NCBI GenBank assembly: GCA_016704485.1
Contig: JADJAA010000001.1
Location: 2,261,501-2,325,500, forward strand
DNA: 64,000 nucleotides
Reading direction: 5' to 3'
DNA from: Flavobacteriales bacterium
GTDB lineage: Bacteria; Bacteroidota; Bacteroidia; Flavobacteriales_F; PHOS-HE28
This document shows, piece after piece, positions 1 through 7,745 of this stretch; the first letter of the stretch is position 1, and each line of letters starts with the position of its first letter. Below the pieces are notes generated by a model. That model was not told the DNA's origin, searched no databases, and was given only the letters and a program-made list of their open reading frames with translations. The translations under genes were made by a program, and so were the position numbers.

Positions 1-636
1 GGCGCAAATTCTGGTAAACAAGTGTCAATGGCGGACCTGATCGTTCTCGCTGGATGTGCCGGCGTTGAACAGGCAGCTAAAAATGCCGGTCATGCTGTTA
101 ATGTGCCGTTCACTCCAGGTCGTGCAGATGCGACGCAAGCGCAAACAGATGTAGAGGCGTTCGCCGTTCTGGAACCGGTTGCTGATGCTTTCCGCAATTA
201 CATCAGACCAGGTACGAGCATTCGTGCTGAAGAATTAATGGTGGATCGGGCGCAATTGCTGACGCTTACTGCACCGGAAATGACCGTTCTTCTCGGCGGC
301 ATGCGTTCAATGAACGCCAACTTTGGGCAAGCGGAACACGGCGTATTCACTGCGCGACCTGAGTCCTTGACGAACGACTTCTTCCTTAACCTGCTCGATC
401 TGGGTACGACCTGGAAAGCAACTACCGATGCACAGGATGTATTCGAGGGGCATGATCGCAAGACCGGAAAATTGAAATGGACCGGAACGCGTGCTGATCT
501 CATCTTCGGTTCCAACTCCGAGTTACGCGCCCTCGCTGAAGTATATGGTTCTGCAGATGCTGAAGCCAAGTTCGTAAAAGACTTCGTTGCGGCTTGGAAT
601 AAGGTCATGAATTTGGATCGCTTCGATCTTGTGTGA
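1..636 (+). CDS. katG: Catalase-peroxidase, C-terminal part (gene starts before the window)
   Basis: The reading frame is open from base 1 and gives 211 residues that match the end of the catalase-peroxidase KatG: SMADLIVLAGCAGVEQAA, VPFTPGRADATQ, EMTVLLGGMRSMNANFG and the terminal WNKVMNLDRFDLV are family signatures. KatG is a haem enzyme that removes hydrogen peroxide (catalase) and also has peroxidase activity. The full protein is usually about 730-750 residues made of two related peroxidase domains. What is seen here is the second, non-haem-binding domain, so the catalytic histidines and the Trp-Tyr-Met crosslink lie outside the window. A GTG at base 22 is in frame but internal. A strong hairpin terminator follows 24 bp after the stop. 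Confidence 0.96.
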   Translation, partial: GANSGKQVSMADLIVLAGCAGVEQAAKNAGHAVNVPFTPGRADATQAQTDVEAFAVLEPVADAFRNYIRPGTSIRAEELMVDRAQLLTLTAPEMTVLLGGMRSMNANFGQAEHGVFTARPESLTNDFFLNLLDLGTTWKATTDAQDVFEGHDRKTGKLKWTGTRADLIFGSNSELRALAEVYGSADAEAKFVKDFVAAWNKVMNLDRFDLV

Positions 637-660
637 CCTATTGCGAATGTTGAAACTTGA

Positions 661-690
661 AGAGGTGGCTCGTGTTGAGCCACCTCTTTT
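661..690 (+). terminator. Rho-independent terminator after katG
   Basis: An 11-bp perfect stem (AGAGGTGGCTC / GAGCCACCTCT, 661-671 and 677-687) encloses a 5-base loop and runs into a T tract. It lies just downstream of the katG stop codon and points with that gene. Confidence 0.9.
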
Positions 691-777
691 GTCTTTCACC
701 ACTTGCCAACGACCAGTACAACTAGTAACCAAGGTTCTTTGTTCCTACTTCCAACCTCGCGGATAGTTAACGAATGA

Positions 778-1209
778 TCAGCTATGCTTCTGCCAATACC
801 GTTTGCCATAGCCGCAGAACACTTCTTCCCCAGCTTTGATCTTCCGCGTTGCAACTATGCACACATCATTGTTGTCATCTAATCCGATCCGTGCGTTGTT
901 CTTTAAGTGTGTGACGCTTGGTCCTTGAGCATCGTTGGCGAATTTCGCAAAACAAGGAGTGTGCATCGAGTCGAATATGCGGCCGTTCTCTAAGCTGATG
1001 AAGTAGCGGTCATTTCCTTCATCAGCACGTTTTTTTGCTTCAACAACGGATAGAAGCTCACCAACAAAAACCGCGATCGTTTCATCTTTGAAAATGTCGA
1101 TAGCAGTAAATAGTCCGTTGCCGGATCCTGCAATTTGAGAAAGGTCCGTGTACAGATACTCTGACTCAAGTGCTTCGATGGAATTGCTTGTATGTGCTGA
1201 GGTTTTCAT
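778..1209 (-). CDS. SET domain-containing protein
   Basis: This 143-residue protein consists almost only of a SET domain, the fold of protein-lysine methyltransferases that use S-adenosylmethionine. The GxGxGLF segment is at residues 28-33 (GSGNGLF), FANDA (the usual Asn-His-x position of the cofactor site) at 90-94, and the C-terminal GEEVFCGYGKRYW at 127-139. The Gly-Tyr-Gly replaces the common D-Y-G/D-Y-x motif. Small stand-alone bacterial SET proteins of this kind are widespread, but their substrate is generally unknown and none can be inferred here. The gene lies alone between katG and dnaK, convergent with katG, and has no obvious operon partner. Confidence 0.85.
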   Translation of the reverse strand: MKTSAHTSNSIEALESEYLYTDLSQIAGSGNGLFTAIDIFKDETIAVFVGELLSVVEAKKRADEGNDRYFISLENGRIFDSMHTPCFAKFANDAQGPSVTHLKNNARIGLDDNNDVCIVATRKIKAGEEVFCGYGKRYWQKHS

Positions 1210-1394
1210 TGGGATTCCGGCTCAAGAGGCGCAAAGTAGGGCATCAACTCAAACCCGAAAGAGCAAAGAAAACAGCCATCACAAAATGGACTGTTCGCTC
1301 GATGGATCTCTTAGTCCATAGAATTAGGGTAGATCGAAGCTGATCTTGCCTTGTTGTATGAATTGAGGCCTAGGCGGATCCTCCTAAAATGGAA

Positions 1395-1424
1395 CAAGCC
1401 CCACACATTCTTGTGCAGGGCTTG
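1395..1424 (-). terminator. Terminator hairpin after dnaK
   Basis: CAAGCCC (1395-1401) pairs with GGGCTTG (1418-1424), with a second short CACA/TGTG pairing inside. On the minus strand it is followed by a T-rich stretch. It sits about 20 bp beyond the dnaK stop codon. Confidence 0.7.
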
Positions 1425-1444
1425 ATCTTATAGGTTAGCACGAT

Positions 1445-3355
1445 TTACTTGGCTGCGTCGTCCTTCACTTCCTCAAAGTCAACGTCGGTTACTTCCGCAT
1501 CAGATGTATTGGATGAGTTATCACCTTGTGCTCCGCCATTGGATTGCGCTTGTTGACCGGCCTTGTACATCTCTTCGCTCGCCGCACTGAATACAGTGTT
1601 CAATTCGGCCATTGCTGCATCCATTGTTGCAATGTCTTCTGCTTTGTGAGCGGTCTTCAACTTCTCCAATGCATCGGTGATCGGCTGCTTCTTGTCGGCT
1701 GGGAGCTTGTCGCCCAGATCCTCCATTTGCTTTTCGGTCTGGAAGATGAGGCTGTCCGCCGCGTTCATCTTGTCCACCTTCTCGCGCAACGCTTTGTCAC
1801 TATCGGCGTTAGCCTCAGCTTCTTTGCGCATCTTCTCGATGTCTTCCTTGCTTAGGCCGCTGCTTGCTTCAATGCGGATGTTCTGTTCTTTACCGGTGGC
1901 TTTGTCCTTCGCACCTACGTTCAGGATACCGTTGGCATCGATGTCAAAGGTTACTTCTACCTGTGGTGTCCCACGACGTGCTGGTGGGATACCATCCAAG
2001 TGGAAACGACCGATGGTACGGTTGCCGTTCGCCATTGGGCGCTCGCCCTGCAATACGTGGATCTCTACGCTCGGCTGGTTATCGCTGGCCGTGCTGAAGG
2101 TCTCGCTCTTTTTGGTAGGAATGGTCGTATTGGCCTCGATCAACTTGGTCATGACACCGCCCATGGTCTCGATGCCCAAGCTCAATGGAGTAACGTCCAA
2201 TAGCAATACATCCTTCACTTCACCGGTAAGTACGCCACCTTGGATCGCAGCGCCAATGGCCACTACTTCATCAGGGTTAACGCCTTTACTTGGCTCTTTT
2301 CCGAAGAATTTCTTAACCGCTTCCTGGATCGCAGGCATACGGGTGCTACCACCAACAAGAATGATCTCGTCGATCTCGCTGGTCTTAAGTCCGGCGTTCT
2401 TCAGAGCGCTTTCGCAAGGTGCGATCGTGCGCTTGATCAGACTGTCAGCCAGTTGCTCGAATTTCGCGCGGCTCATGGTCCGTACCAAGTGCTTTGGGAT
2501 ACCATCCACCGGCATGATGTACGGCAGGTTGATCTCAGTACTGGTCGTGCTGCTCAGTTCGATCTTCGCTTTTTCAGCAGCTTCTTTCAAGCGCTGTAGG
2601 GCCATTGGGTCCTTACGCAGGTCGATGTTCTCGTCCTTTTTGAACTCGTCCGCCAACCAGTCAATGATCACTTGATCGAAGTCATCACCACCTAGGTGGG
2701 TATCGCCGTCCGTGCTTTTTACTTCGAACACGCCGTCACCCAATTCTAGGACGCTAACGTCGTGGGTTCCACCACCACAGTCGAATACAACGATCTTCTG
2801 ATCGATGTGCTTTTTGTCCAGTCCGTAGGCCAGTGCAGCAGCAGTTGGCTCGTTGATGATGCGACGCACCTTCAGTCCAGCGATCTCACCGGCTTCCTTG
2901 GTGGCTTGGCGCTGAGAGTCGTTGAAGTAGGCTGGTACGGTAATAACGGCTTCCGTTACCGTGGTGCCGAGGTAATCCTCAGCGGTCTTCTTCATTTTCT
3001 GCAGGATCATAGAGCTGATCTCCTGCGGTGTATAGTTGCGGTCGCCAATGGCTACTTGTGGCATACCGGCGCTGCTACGTATCACTTTATACGGTACGCG
3101 TGCGATCTCCTTGGCATCTTCTTCATAGGTATTGCCTATAAAGCGTTTGATGGAGGAGATGGTATTCGTAGGGTTCGTAATGGCCTGACGCTTAGCAGGA
3201 TCACCTACTTTACGCTCTCCACCTTCAATAAAGGCCACCACGCTTGGGGTCGTGCGCTTGCCTTCGCTATTGGCGATCACCACAGGCTCATTGCCTTCCA
3301 TTACAGCTACGCAACTGTTGGTGGTCCCCAGGTCTATTCCAATTATCTTGCTCAT
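1445..3355 (-). CDS. dnaK: Chaperone DnaK (Hsp70)
   Basis: This full-length 636-residue Hsp70 is an ATP-driven cytoplasmic chaperone that works with DnaJ and GrpE. The nucleotide-binding domain begins with IGIDLGTTNSCVAVMEG and contains the phosphate-2 motif around VVFDCGGGTHDVSVLELG and the adenosine motif IILVGGSTRMPAIQ. The linker DVLLLDVTPLSLGIETMGG leads into the substrate-binding domain from about residue 390. The C-terminus is Asp/Glu-rich (DVDFEEVKDD), as in bacterial DnaK. One oddity is FDCGGGTHD, where most DnaK proteins read FDLGGGT(F)D, so the Leu/Phe positions are Cys/His. No dnaJ or grpE is adjacent. A promoter-like sequence resembling sigma-54 sites lies about 40 bp upstream. 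Confidence 0.99.
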   Translation of the reverse strand: MSKIIGIDLGTTNSCVAVMEGNEPVVIANSEGKRTTPSVVAFIEGGERKVGDPAKRQAITNPTNTISSIKRFIGNTYEEDAKEIARVPYKVIRSSAGMPQVAIGDRNYTPQEISSMILQKMKKTAEDYLGTTVTEAVITVPAYFNDSQRQATKEAGEIAGLKVRRIINEPTAAALAYGLDKKHIDQKIVVFDCGGGTHDVSVLELGDGVFEVKSTDGDTHLGGDDFDQVIIDWLADEFKKDENIDLRKDPMALQRLKEAAEKAKIELSSTTSTEINLPYIMPVDGIPKHLVRTMSRAKFEQLADSLIKRTIAPCESALKNAGLKTSEIDEIILVGGSTRMPAIQEAVKKFFGKEPSKGVNPDEVVAIGAAIQGGVLTGEVKDVLLLDVTPLSLGIETMGGVMTKLIEANTTIPTKKSETFSTASDNQPSVEIHVLQGERPMANGNRTIGRFHLDGIPPARRGTPQVEVTFDIDANGILNVGAKDKATGKEQNIRIEASSGLSKEDIEKMRKEAEANADSDKALREKVDKMNAADSLIFQTEKQMEDLGDKLPADKKQPITDALEKLKTAHKAEDIATMDAAMAELNTVFSAASEEMYKAGQQAQSNGGAQGDNSSNTSDAEVTDVDFEEVKDDAAK

Positions 3356-3393
3356 TCGTTCTGTTGATCTGTTTTATTCAGTCGTCTCTCCCT

Positions 3394-3410
3394 GACAAGG
3401 GTTATGCCAA
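3394..3410 (-). promoter_or_regulatory. Possible sigma-54-like promoter of dnaK
   Basis: On the minus strand this reads TTGGCATAACCCTTGTC. It resembles the sigma-54 consensus TGGCAC-N5-TTGC: the GG and TTG blocks have the expected spacing, but the consensus C after TTG is T. If used, transcription would start some 25-30 bp before the dnaK ATG. The match is imperfect and has not been tested. Confidence 0.35.
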
Positions 3411-3439
3411 AGCGACTTTCTGTATCAGAAACTGACAAG

Positions 3440-3476
3440 CATGCAAAAGCCCGCTATTTCTGCGGGCTTTTGCATG
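3440..3476. terminator. Long bidirectional hairpin between dnaK and the DUF4249 gene
   Basis: ATGCAAAAGCCCGC (3441-3454) and its exact complement (3462-3475) form a 14-bp stem with a 7-base loop, and C3440/G3476 extends it. It lies 17 bp past the stop of the minus-strand lipoprotein gene and just upstream of the dnaK promoter region. It therefore ends the lipoprotein transcript and insulates dnaK. Confidence 0.85.
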
Positions 3477-3492
3477 TCAAAACGACAGCGCG

Positions 3493-4578
3493 TCAAGGAC
3501 AATCGTATGAGGTGTTCTGATCGATCATATCATTACAGAACATCCGGTTGCCCGTGAGATTACCGTTCACCAGCTCATTCAAGCTATACCCATTTAATTT
3601 TTTCCCCACGCGGTACTGGCCCACATTCTTTGTGAACCGGCTTGCCCAGATGCCATATCCGTTCTCAATGTTGCTCCATGCCGGACGGTCTTCAACAATA
3701 CCGGATATGGGTTCGCTCAAGGTCAGGAAGGTGTTAAAGTCATCATTGGCCACCGTGAATAGGAAATCAACCCCTGTGAATACACGCTTTTCCACAGCAG
3801 GATCTACCGGTACATCATTGGCAATGGCTCCAAAGAAATCCTCGCCACTGATAAATACCGCAAAATCGTCAGCCGTGGATGAGGAATTCGTGGATGTTTG
3901 TCGTGCCAAGTTACGGGTGACCGATCTTGCTTCAGCAACACCATTGCGGTACTCATCGAAATTGAAACGCCAGCGTGCTTCATAGCGCTTTCCATCTATT
4001 CCGGCGTCCCAGTTCAATTCGAACGCACCATAACTTTGTCCATTGAAGGACATCACCGTCATTTCAGAGTTTATTTCTGCATCAACGGATTGAATGTCGA
4101 AATTGTTAACTATGGTGGTACGGCTAGTCATTTTCTCGCCCTTGGCCACTACCTCGATCTCATATTCAGCATTCTGATCGAGGTAGACGGGTTTTCCTTC
4201 TATTGGGTCATACATTGTAGGGTCCACGAAATAGTACACCGTTTGTTCCGGTCCATAAAAGAGCCCCGGCTCACGGTTGGTGACTACGCTATCCAACAGC
4301 GGGAAGGAGGCCACGCGGTCCCCATTGACCACCTTATAAACCATTTTAACAGTGAGGTCTTCACTGTTGAATTCGCTGGAATCCCGGATCTGCGAGAAGA
4401 CATAGGCATCACCTTCACCTAAGAAAGCCTTGTTGATCTTAACGAACTGAACGCTATCGCGTTGGTTCAAAAGACCGTAGATCACGGTGATGTTCTTGTA
4501 GGGTGCATTGATGTCCAAGTCCGTACTGCAACAAAAGAACAGGAGCGAGGCAAAGAAGAATAGAACAAGTTTTTTCAT
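3493..4578 (-). CDS. DUF4249-type lipoprotein
   Basis: This 361-residue protein starts with a lipoprotein signal: MKKLVLFFFASLLFFCC, lipobox L13-F-F-C16. It would be lipid-anchored after export. The body has the layout of the Bacteroidota DUF4249 family, an extracytoplasmic protein of unknown function often encoded near outer-membrane transporters. Features include the early ITVIYGLLNQRDSVQFVKINKAFLG motif and a C-terminal VGKKLNGYSLNELVNGNL region. The reading frame is open 63 codons further upstream, but those residues are not export-like, so the ATG at 4578 just before the signal peptide is chosen. No TonB-dependent receptor gene is adjacent. The name rests on recognising the family pattern, not on a search. 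Confidence 0.75.
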   Translation of the reverse strand: MKKLVLFFFASLLFFCCSTDLDINAPYKNITVIYGLLNQRDSVQFVKINKAFLGEGDAYVFSQIRDSSEFNSEDLTVKMVYKVVNGDRVASFPLLDSVVTNREPGLFYGPEQTVYYFVDPTMYDPIEGKPVYLDQNAEYEIEVVAKGEKMTSRTTIVNNFDIQSVDAEINSEMTVMSFNGQSYGAFELNWDAGIDGKRYEARWRFNFDEYRNGVAEARSVTRNLARQTSTNSSSTADDFAVFISGEDFFGAIANDVPVDPAVEKRVFTGVDFLFTVANDDFNTFLTLSEPISGIVEDRPAWSNIENGYGIWASRFTKNVGQYRVGKKLNGYSLNELVNGNLTGNRMFCNDMIDQNTSYDCP

Positions 4579-4772
4579 GGATGGGAAATGGGCTCCGTGC
4601 TTGATCTTGCCGCAGCTCGTGGTTGCCAAAGATAGGGTTGTGGTCGTATATCCAACCTCCAATCCGGGAACGGTATCCTTGCGGGAGGACCGGCAAGAAG
4701 CGTTAGATAAGTGGTAGAACCGGAGACGTTGCCGAAGGGCTGTAGATTTGGCCCTTCCAAACGGCATAAGCC

Positions 4773-5591
4773 ATGAGCACTCGACTGAAGAACATTAAAC
4801 GGGTAACCACCCATACTTTACTGGAACTAAAGGCCAATGGCCAGAAGATCGCTATGCTTACGGCATACGATTATTCGCTTGCCAAGCTTGTTGATGGAGC
4901 TGGTATTGATGTGATCTTGGTTGGCGATAGCGCGAGTAACGTTATGGCCGGGCATGAGACCACATTACCGATCACGTTGGATCAAATGATCTATCACGCG
5001 TCCAGTGTAGTACGCGGAGTGCAACGCGCTTTGGTGGTCGTAGACCTGCCCTTCGGTACTTATCAAGGAAATACGAAAGGTGCATTGAACAGTGCCATCC
5101 GCATCATGAAAGAGAGCGGTGCACATGCTGTAAAGCTGGAGGGTGGGCGTGAAGTGATCGGTTCCATTGAGCGGATACTGACGGCTGGTATCCCCGTAAT
5201 GGGACACTTGGGCTTGACACCACAGAGCATATACAAGTTCGGGACATATGTTGTTCGGGCAAAGGAGCAGGAAGAAGCTGATCAATTGCGTGAAGATGCT
5301 AAACTGTTGGAGGCTGCTGGTTGCTTTGCTATTGTATTGGAAAAGATCCCTGCAAAGCTGGCTGAGGAAGTTGCGAAGTGCGTTTCCATTCCCATTATTG
5401 GTATCGGTGCAGGGCAACATGTGGATGGACAAGTGCTCGTGCTTCATGATATGTTGGGGATCAATCAGGATTTCAACCCACGTTTCTTGAGACGTTATGC
5501 TGACCTGCATACAACGATCACCCAAGCCGTTGAAGGGTACGTAAAAGATGTACGCGCCAAGGAATTCCCAAGCGCGGATGAGCAGTACTGA
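4773..5591 (+). CDS. panB: 3-methyl-2-oxobutanoate hydroxymethyltransferase
   Basis: PanB makes ketopantoate from 2-oxoisovalerate and 5,10-methylenetetrahydrofolate, the first committed step of pantothenate and coenzyme A synthesis. The 272-residue length is normal. Family motifs are clear: MLTAYDYSLAKLVDGAGID, ILVGDSASNVMAGHETTLP with the metal-binding Asp, HLGLTPQSIYKFG, and IGIGAGQHVDGQVLVLHDML near the end. The 3' end overlaps the next gene by 14 bp in another frame, so the two are probably co-transcribed. No panC or panD is visible in the window. Confidence 0.97.
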   Translation: MSTRLKNIKRVTTHTLLELKANGQKIAMLTAYDYSLAKLVDGAGIDVILVGDSASNVMAGHETTLPITLDQMIYHASSVVRGVQRALVVVDLPFGTYQGNTKGALNSAIRIMKESGAHAVKLEGGREVIGSIERILTAGIPVMGHLGLTPQSIYKFGTYVVRAKEQEEADQLREDAKLLEAAGCFAIVLEKIPAKLAEEVAKCVSIPIIGIGAGQHVDGQVLVLHDMLGINQDFNPRFLRRYADLHTTITQAVEGYVKDVRAKEFPSADEQY

Positions 5592-6243
5592 AACCGCTTT
5601 GGTCCTGCTGTACGAAGATGCCTTTCTTTGCGTGGCGTTGAAGCCGGCCGGTATGCCCGTGCAGCCGGATCTTTCAGGTGATCGTTCATTGTTGGATGTC
5701 CTTCAAGCTCACTATGATGACCCCACCATTGGGCTGGTGCATCGGTTGGATAGGCCAGTAAGTGGGGTAGTTGTCTTTGCCCGTGATGCCGAGACGTTGG
5801 CCGCATTGAATGGCATGTTCCGGGACCGTCAAGTTGATAAGGTATACTGGGCTATTGTGGAAGGTGTATTCAAGGAGCCGCGCGCATTGCACCATCGCTT
5901 GATCCACGCTCAAAAAATGAAGCGTGCCAAGGAAACAAGTGCGAATGATCCGGACGGTGTGGATGTGCTCTTGGATGTGAAGCCAATGAATATCGGGGAT
6001 CGTTACACCTTGCTGGAAATTCGACCAACCGGAGGTGCATTCCATCAAATACGTGCACAACTGGCACTTGCTGGTTATCCCATTAAAGGTGATGTGAAAT
6101 ACGGTGCTAGAAGGGGAGAGAAGGATCGGAGCATCATGTTGCATGCACGATCATTGTCCTTCCAACATCCCATGACGGATGCTCAGATCTATGTTGAGGC
6201 TCTTTCGCCTAATGCGCCACTTTGGAAAGCACTTCTGGGTTGA
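5578..6243 (+). CDS. RluA-family RNA pseudouridine synthase
   Basis: A 221-residue pseudouridine synthase of the RluA/RluC/RluD superfamily, which isomerises uridine in rRNA or tRNA. The catalytic aspartate is in the signature HRLDRPVSG (D58 when counted from the ATG at 5578). The later RPTGGAFHQIRAQLALAGYP and DVKYGA blocks are also typical. There is no N-terminal S4 domain, as in RluA or TruC-like members, so the target position cannot be given. The ATG at 5578 overlaps the end of panB by 14 bp. The frame extends 10 codons further upstream, but the enzyme-like sequence begins at this ATG. Confidence 0.92.
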   Translation: MSSTETALVLLYEDAFLCVALKPAGMPVQPDLSGDRSLLDVLQAHYDDPTIGLVHRLDRPVSGVVVFARDAETLAALNGMFRDRQVDKVYWAIVEGVFKEPRALHHRLIHAQKMKRAKETSANDPDGVDVLLDVKPMNIGDRYTLLEIRPTGGAFHQIRAQLALAGYPIKGDVKYGARRGEKDRSIMLHARSLSFQHPMTDAQIYVEALSPNAPLWKALLG

Positions 6244-6325
6244 ACTAAGTATCGCGCCTAACCGCTGGGACGCCAATGCATTTCATTCTGTTACCTTGAT
6301 CCGCTCATTCACCATCTCCCTGAAC

Positions 6326-7738
6326 ATGAAAGCAACGATCATCGGCTCTTTTTTAATGACAATGGCCACAACACTACCTGCGCAAGTTCTCATCAGCGAC
6401 TCGTTGCTTATCTCTTTTACGCAGCAGGAATTGATCGACCTAGGCGTGGGTAACGCCGAGAACGATGTGGAAGTCCACCGCTTGATCTACACTACGGTTG
6501 ATGCGTTCGGTGATCCCACAATTGCGAGCGGGGCTGTGGTGCTGCCGGTTGGTACATCCTGCTACCACGCGTTGGCCGCATACATGCACGGCACCATTCT
6601 CAACCGCGATGACGTACCATCCCGCTTGAGCGGAGAGATGATCGTTGGTTATTTCTTGGGCGGCACAGGATACGTGGCAGCGCTGCCCGATTATTTGGGT
6701 TTAGGAGATAGCCCTGGCCCGCATCCTTATGTCCATGCGGCCTCTGAAGCCACGGCAAGTATTGATATGATGCGTGCCACACGTGAGTTCTGTGCGCAAC
6801 AGTCGGTCTTGCTGAATGGTCAGGTTTTTCTTACCGGATATTCCCAAGGTGGACATGCATGCATGGCAACCCATAAGATGATCCAGGAGCAACTCGGGGA
6901 AGAATTCAACCTGACTGCGAGTGCTCCGTGCAGTGGTCCGTACGATGTAAGTGGTTCACAAGCGCAAGCTATGGTTACACCGGATCCTTATCCGGCCCCA
7001 TATTACTTGCCTTACGTTCTGTTCTCCTATGGCTATGTGTATCCGGATCTATACGCGGATATTGGTGAAGTGATCCAAGAACCGTGGGCAACATCATTGC
7101 CACCGCTGTTCCAAGGGAATAACGGTTCCGGTGAAGTGGATGCCATAATGCCAGCTGCGCCGAGTGAGATATTGCAGGATTCCGTCTTACAATCATTCTC
7201 TACGGATCCGAACCATCGCATGCGCGTGGCATTGCGTGAGAACGATCTGTATGACTGGGTTCCTACTGCTCCGATGCGTATCATCTATTGCAATGGTGAT
7301 GATCATGTATTCGCTGAGAATTCGATTGTTACGATCAACGCAATGCAACTGAATGGTGCTACTTCGGTCGAAGGAATGGATCTGGGTGAGCTGGACCACA
7401 GCGGGTGTGCTTTTCCTGCCTTGTTGAACGCCAAGAATTTTTTCGACGGATTGAAAGGCAATTGCAGCTGGAACGGTATCGACGAGCAAACAACCGTATC
7501 TTGGTCTTTATCACCTAATCCTTCCAATGGCCATATCTTTCTGAGGTCTTTTAACAGTAACAATGTAAAAGTCGTGTGGGACCTTATACAACTGGATGGG
7601 CGCCGGATCGCGAATGGAACTTCGTGGACCACCAATTGCGAACTAAGTTTGAATTTCTCGGATATTATTCCAGGGACCTTTCTTCTACAGTTCGATACAG
7701 GAAGTGATCAACGCACCTTGAAAGTTGTGTTGAATTGA
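6326..7738 (+). CDS. Secreted alpha/beta-hydrolase with T9SS sorting domain
   Basis: The 470-residue product has a signal peptide (about residues 1-19, ending TLPAQ), an alpha/beta-hydrolase domain and a C-terminal T9SS type A sorting domain. The nucleophile elbow is GYSQGGHA with Ser173. An Asp in CNGDDHVFAENS and a His in LDHSGC are plausible partners of the triad. The order and spacing resemble secretory lipases and esterases (LIP family), but the substrate cannot be told. The last 75 residues hold the sorting signal SLSPNPSNGHIFL and end in LKVVLN. The product should cross the outer membrane through T9SS and be released or anchored. The frame is open far upstream, but the ATG at 6326 directly precedes the signal peptide. 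It converges on priA with 7 bp between the stops. Confidence 0.85.
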   Translation: MKATIIGSFLMTMATTLPAQVLISDSLLISFTQQELIDLGVGNAENDVEVHRLIYTTVDAFGDPTIASGAVVLPVGTSCYHALAAYMHGTILNRDDVPSRLSGEMIVGYFLGGTGYVAALPDYLGLGDSPGPHPYVHAASEATASIDMMRATREFCAQQSVLLNGQVFLTGYSQGGHACMATHKMIQEQLGEEFNLTASAPCSGPYDVSGSQAQAMVTPDPYPAPYYLPYVLFSYGYVYPDLYADIGEVIQEPWATSLPPLFQGNNGSGEVDAIMPAAPSEILQDSVLQSFSTDPNHRMRVALRENDLYDWVPTAPMRIIYCNGDDHVFAENSIVTINAMQLNGATSVEGMDLGELDHSGCAFPALLNAKNFFDGLKGNCSWNGIDEQTTVSWSLSPNPSNGHIFLRSFNSNNVKVVWDLIQLDGRRIANGTSWTTNCELSLNFSDIIPGTFLLQFDTGSDQRTLKVVLN

Positions 7739-7745
7739 GAGATCA

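Noticed and set aside
1677..2675. Long plus-strand open frame (332 codons)
   Set aside because: It lies wholly antisense to dnaK and has no family features; it is a by-product of dnaK codon usage.
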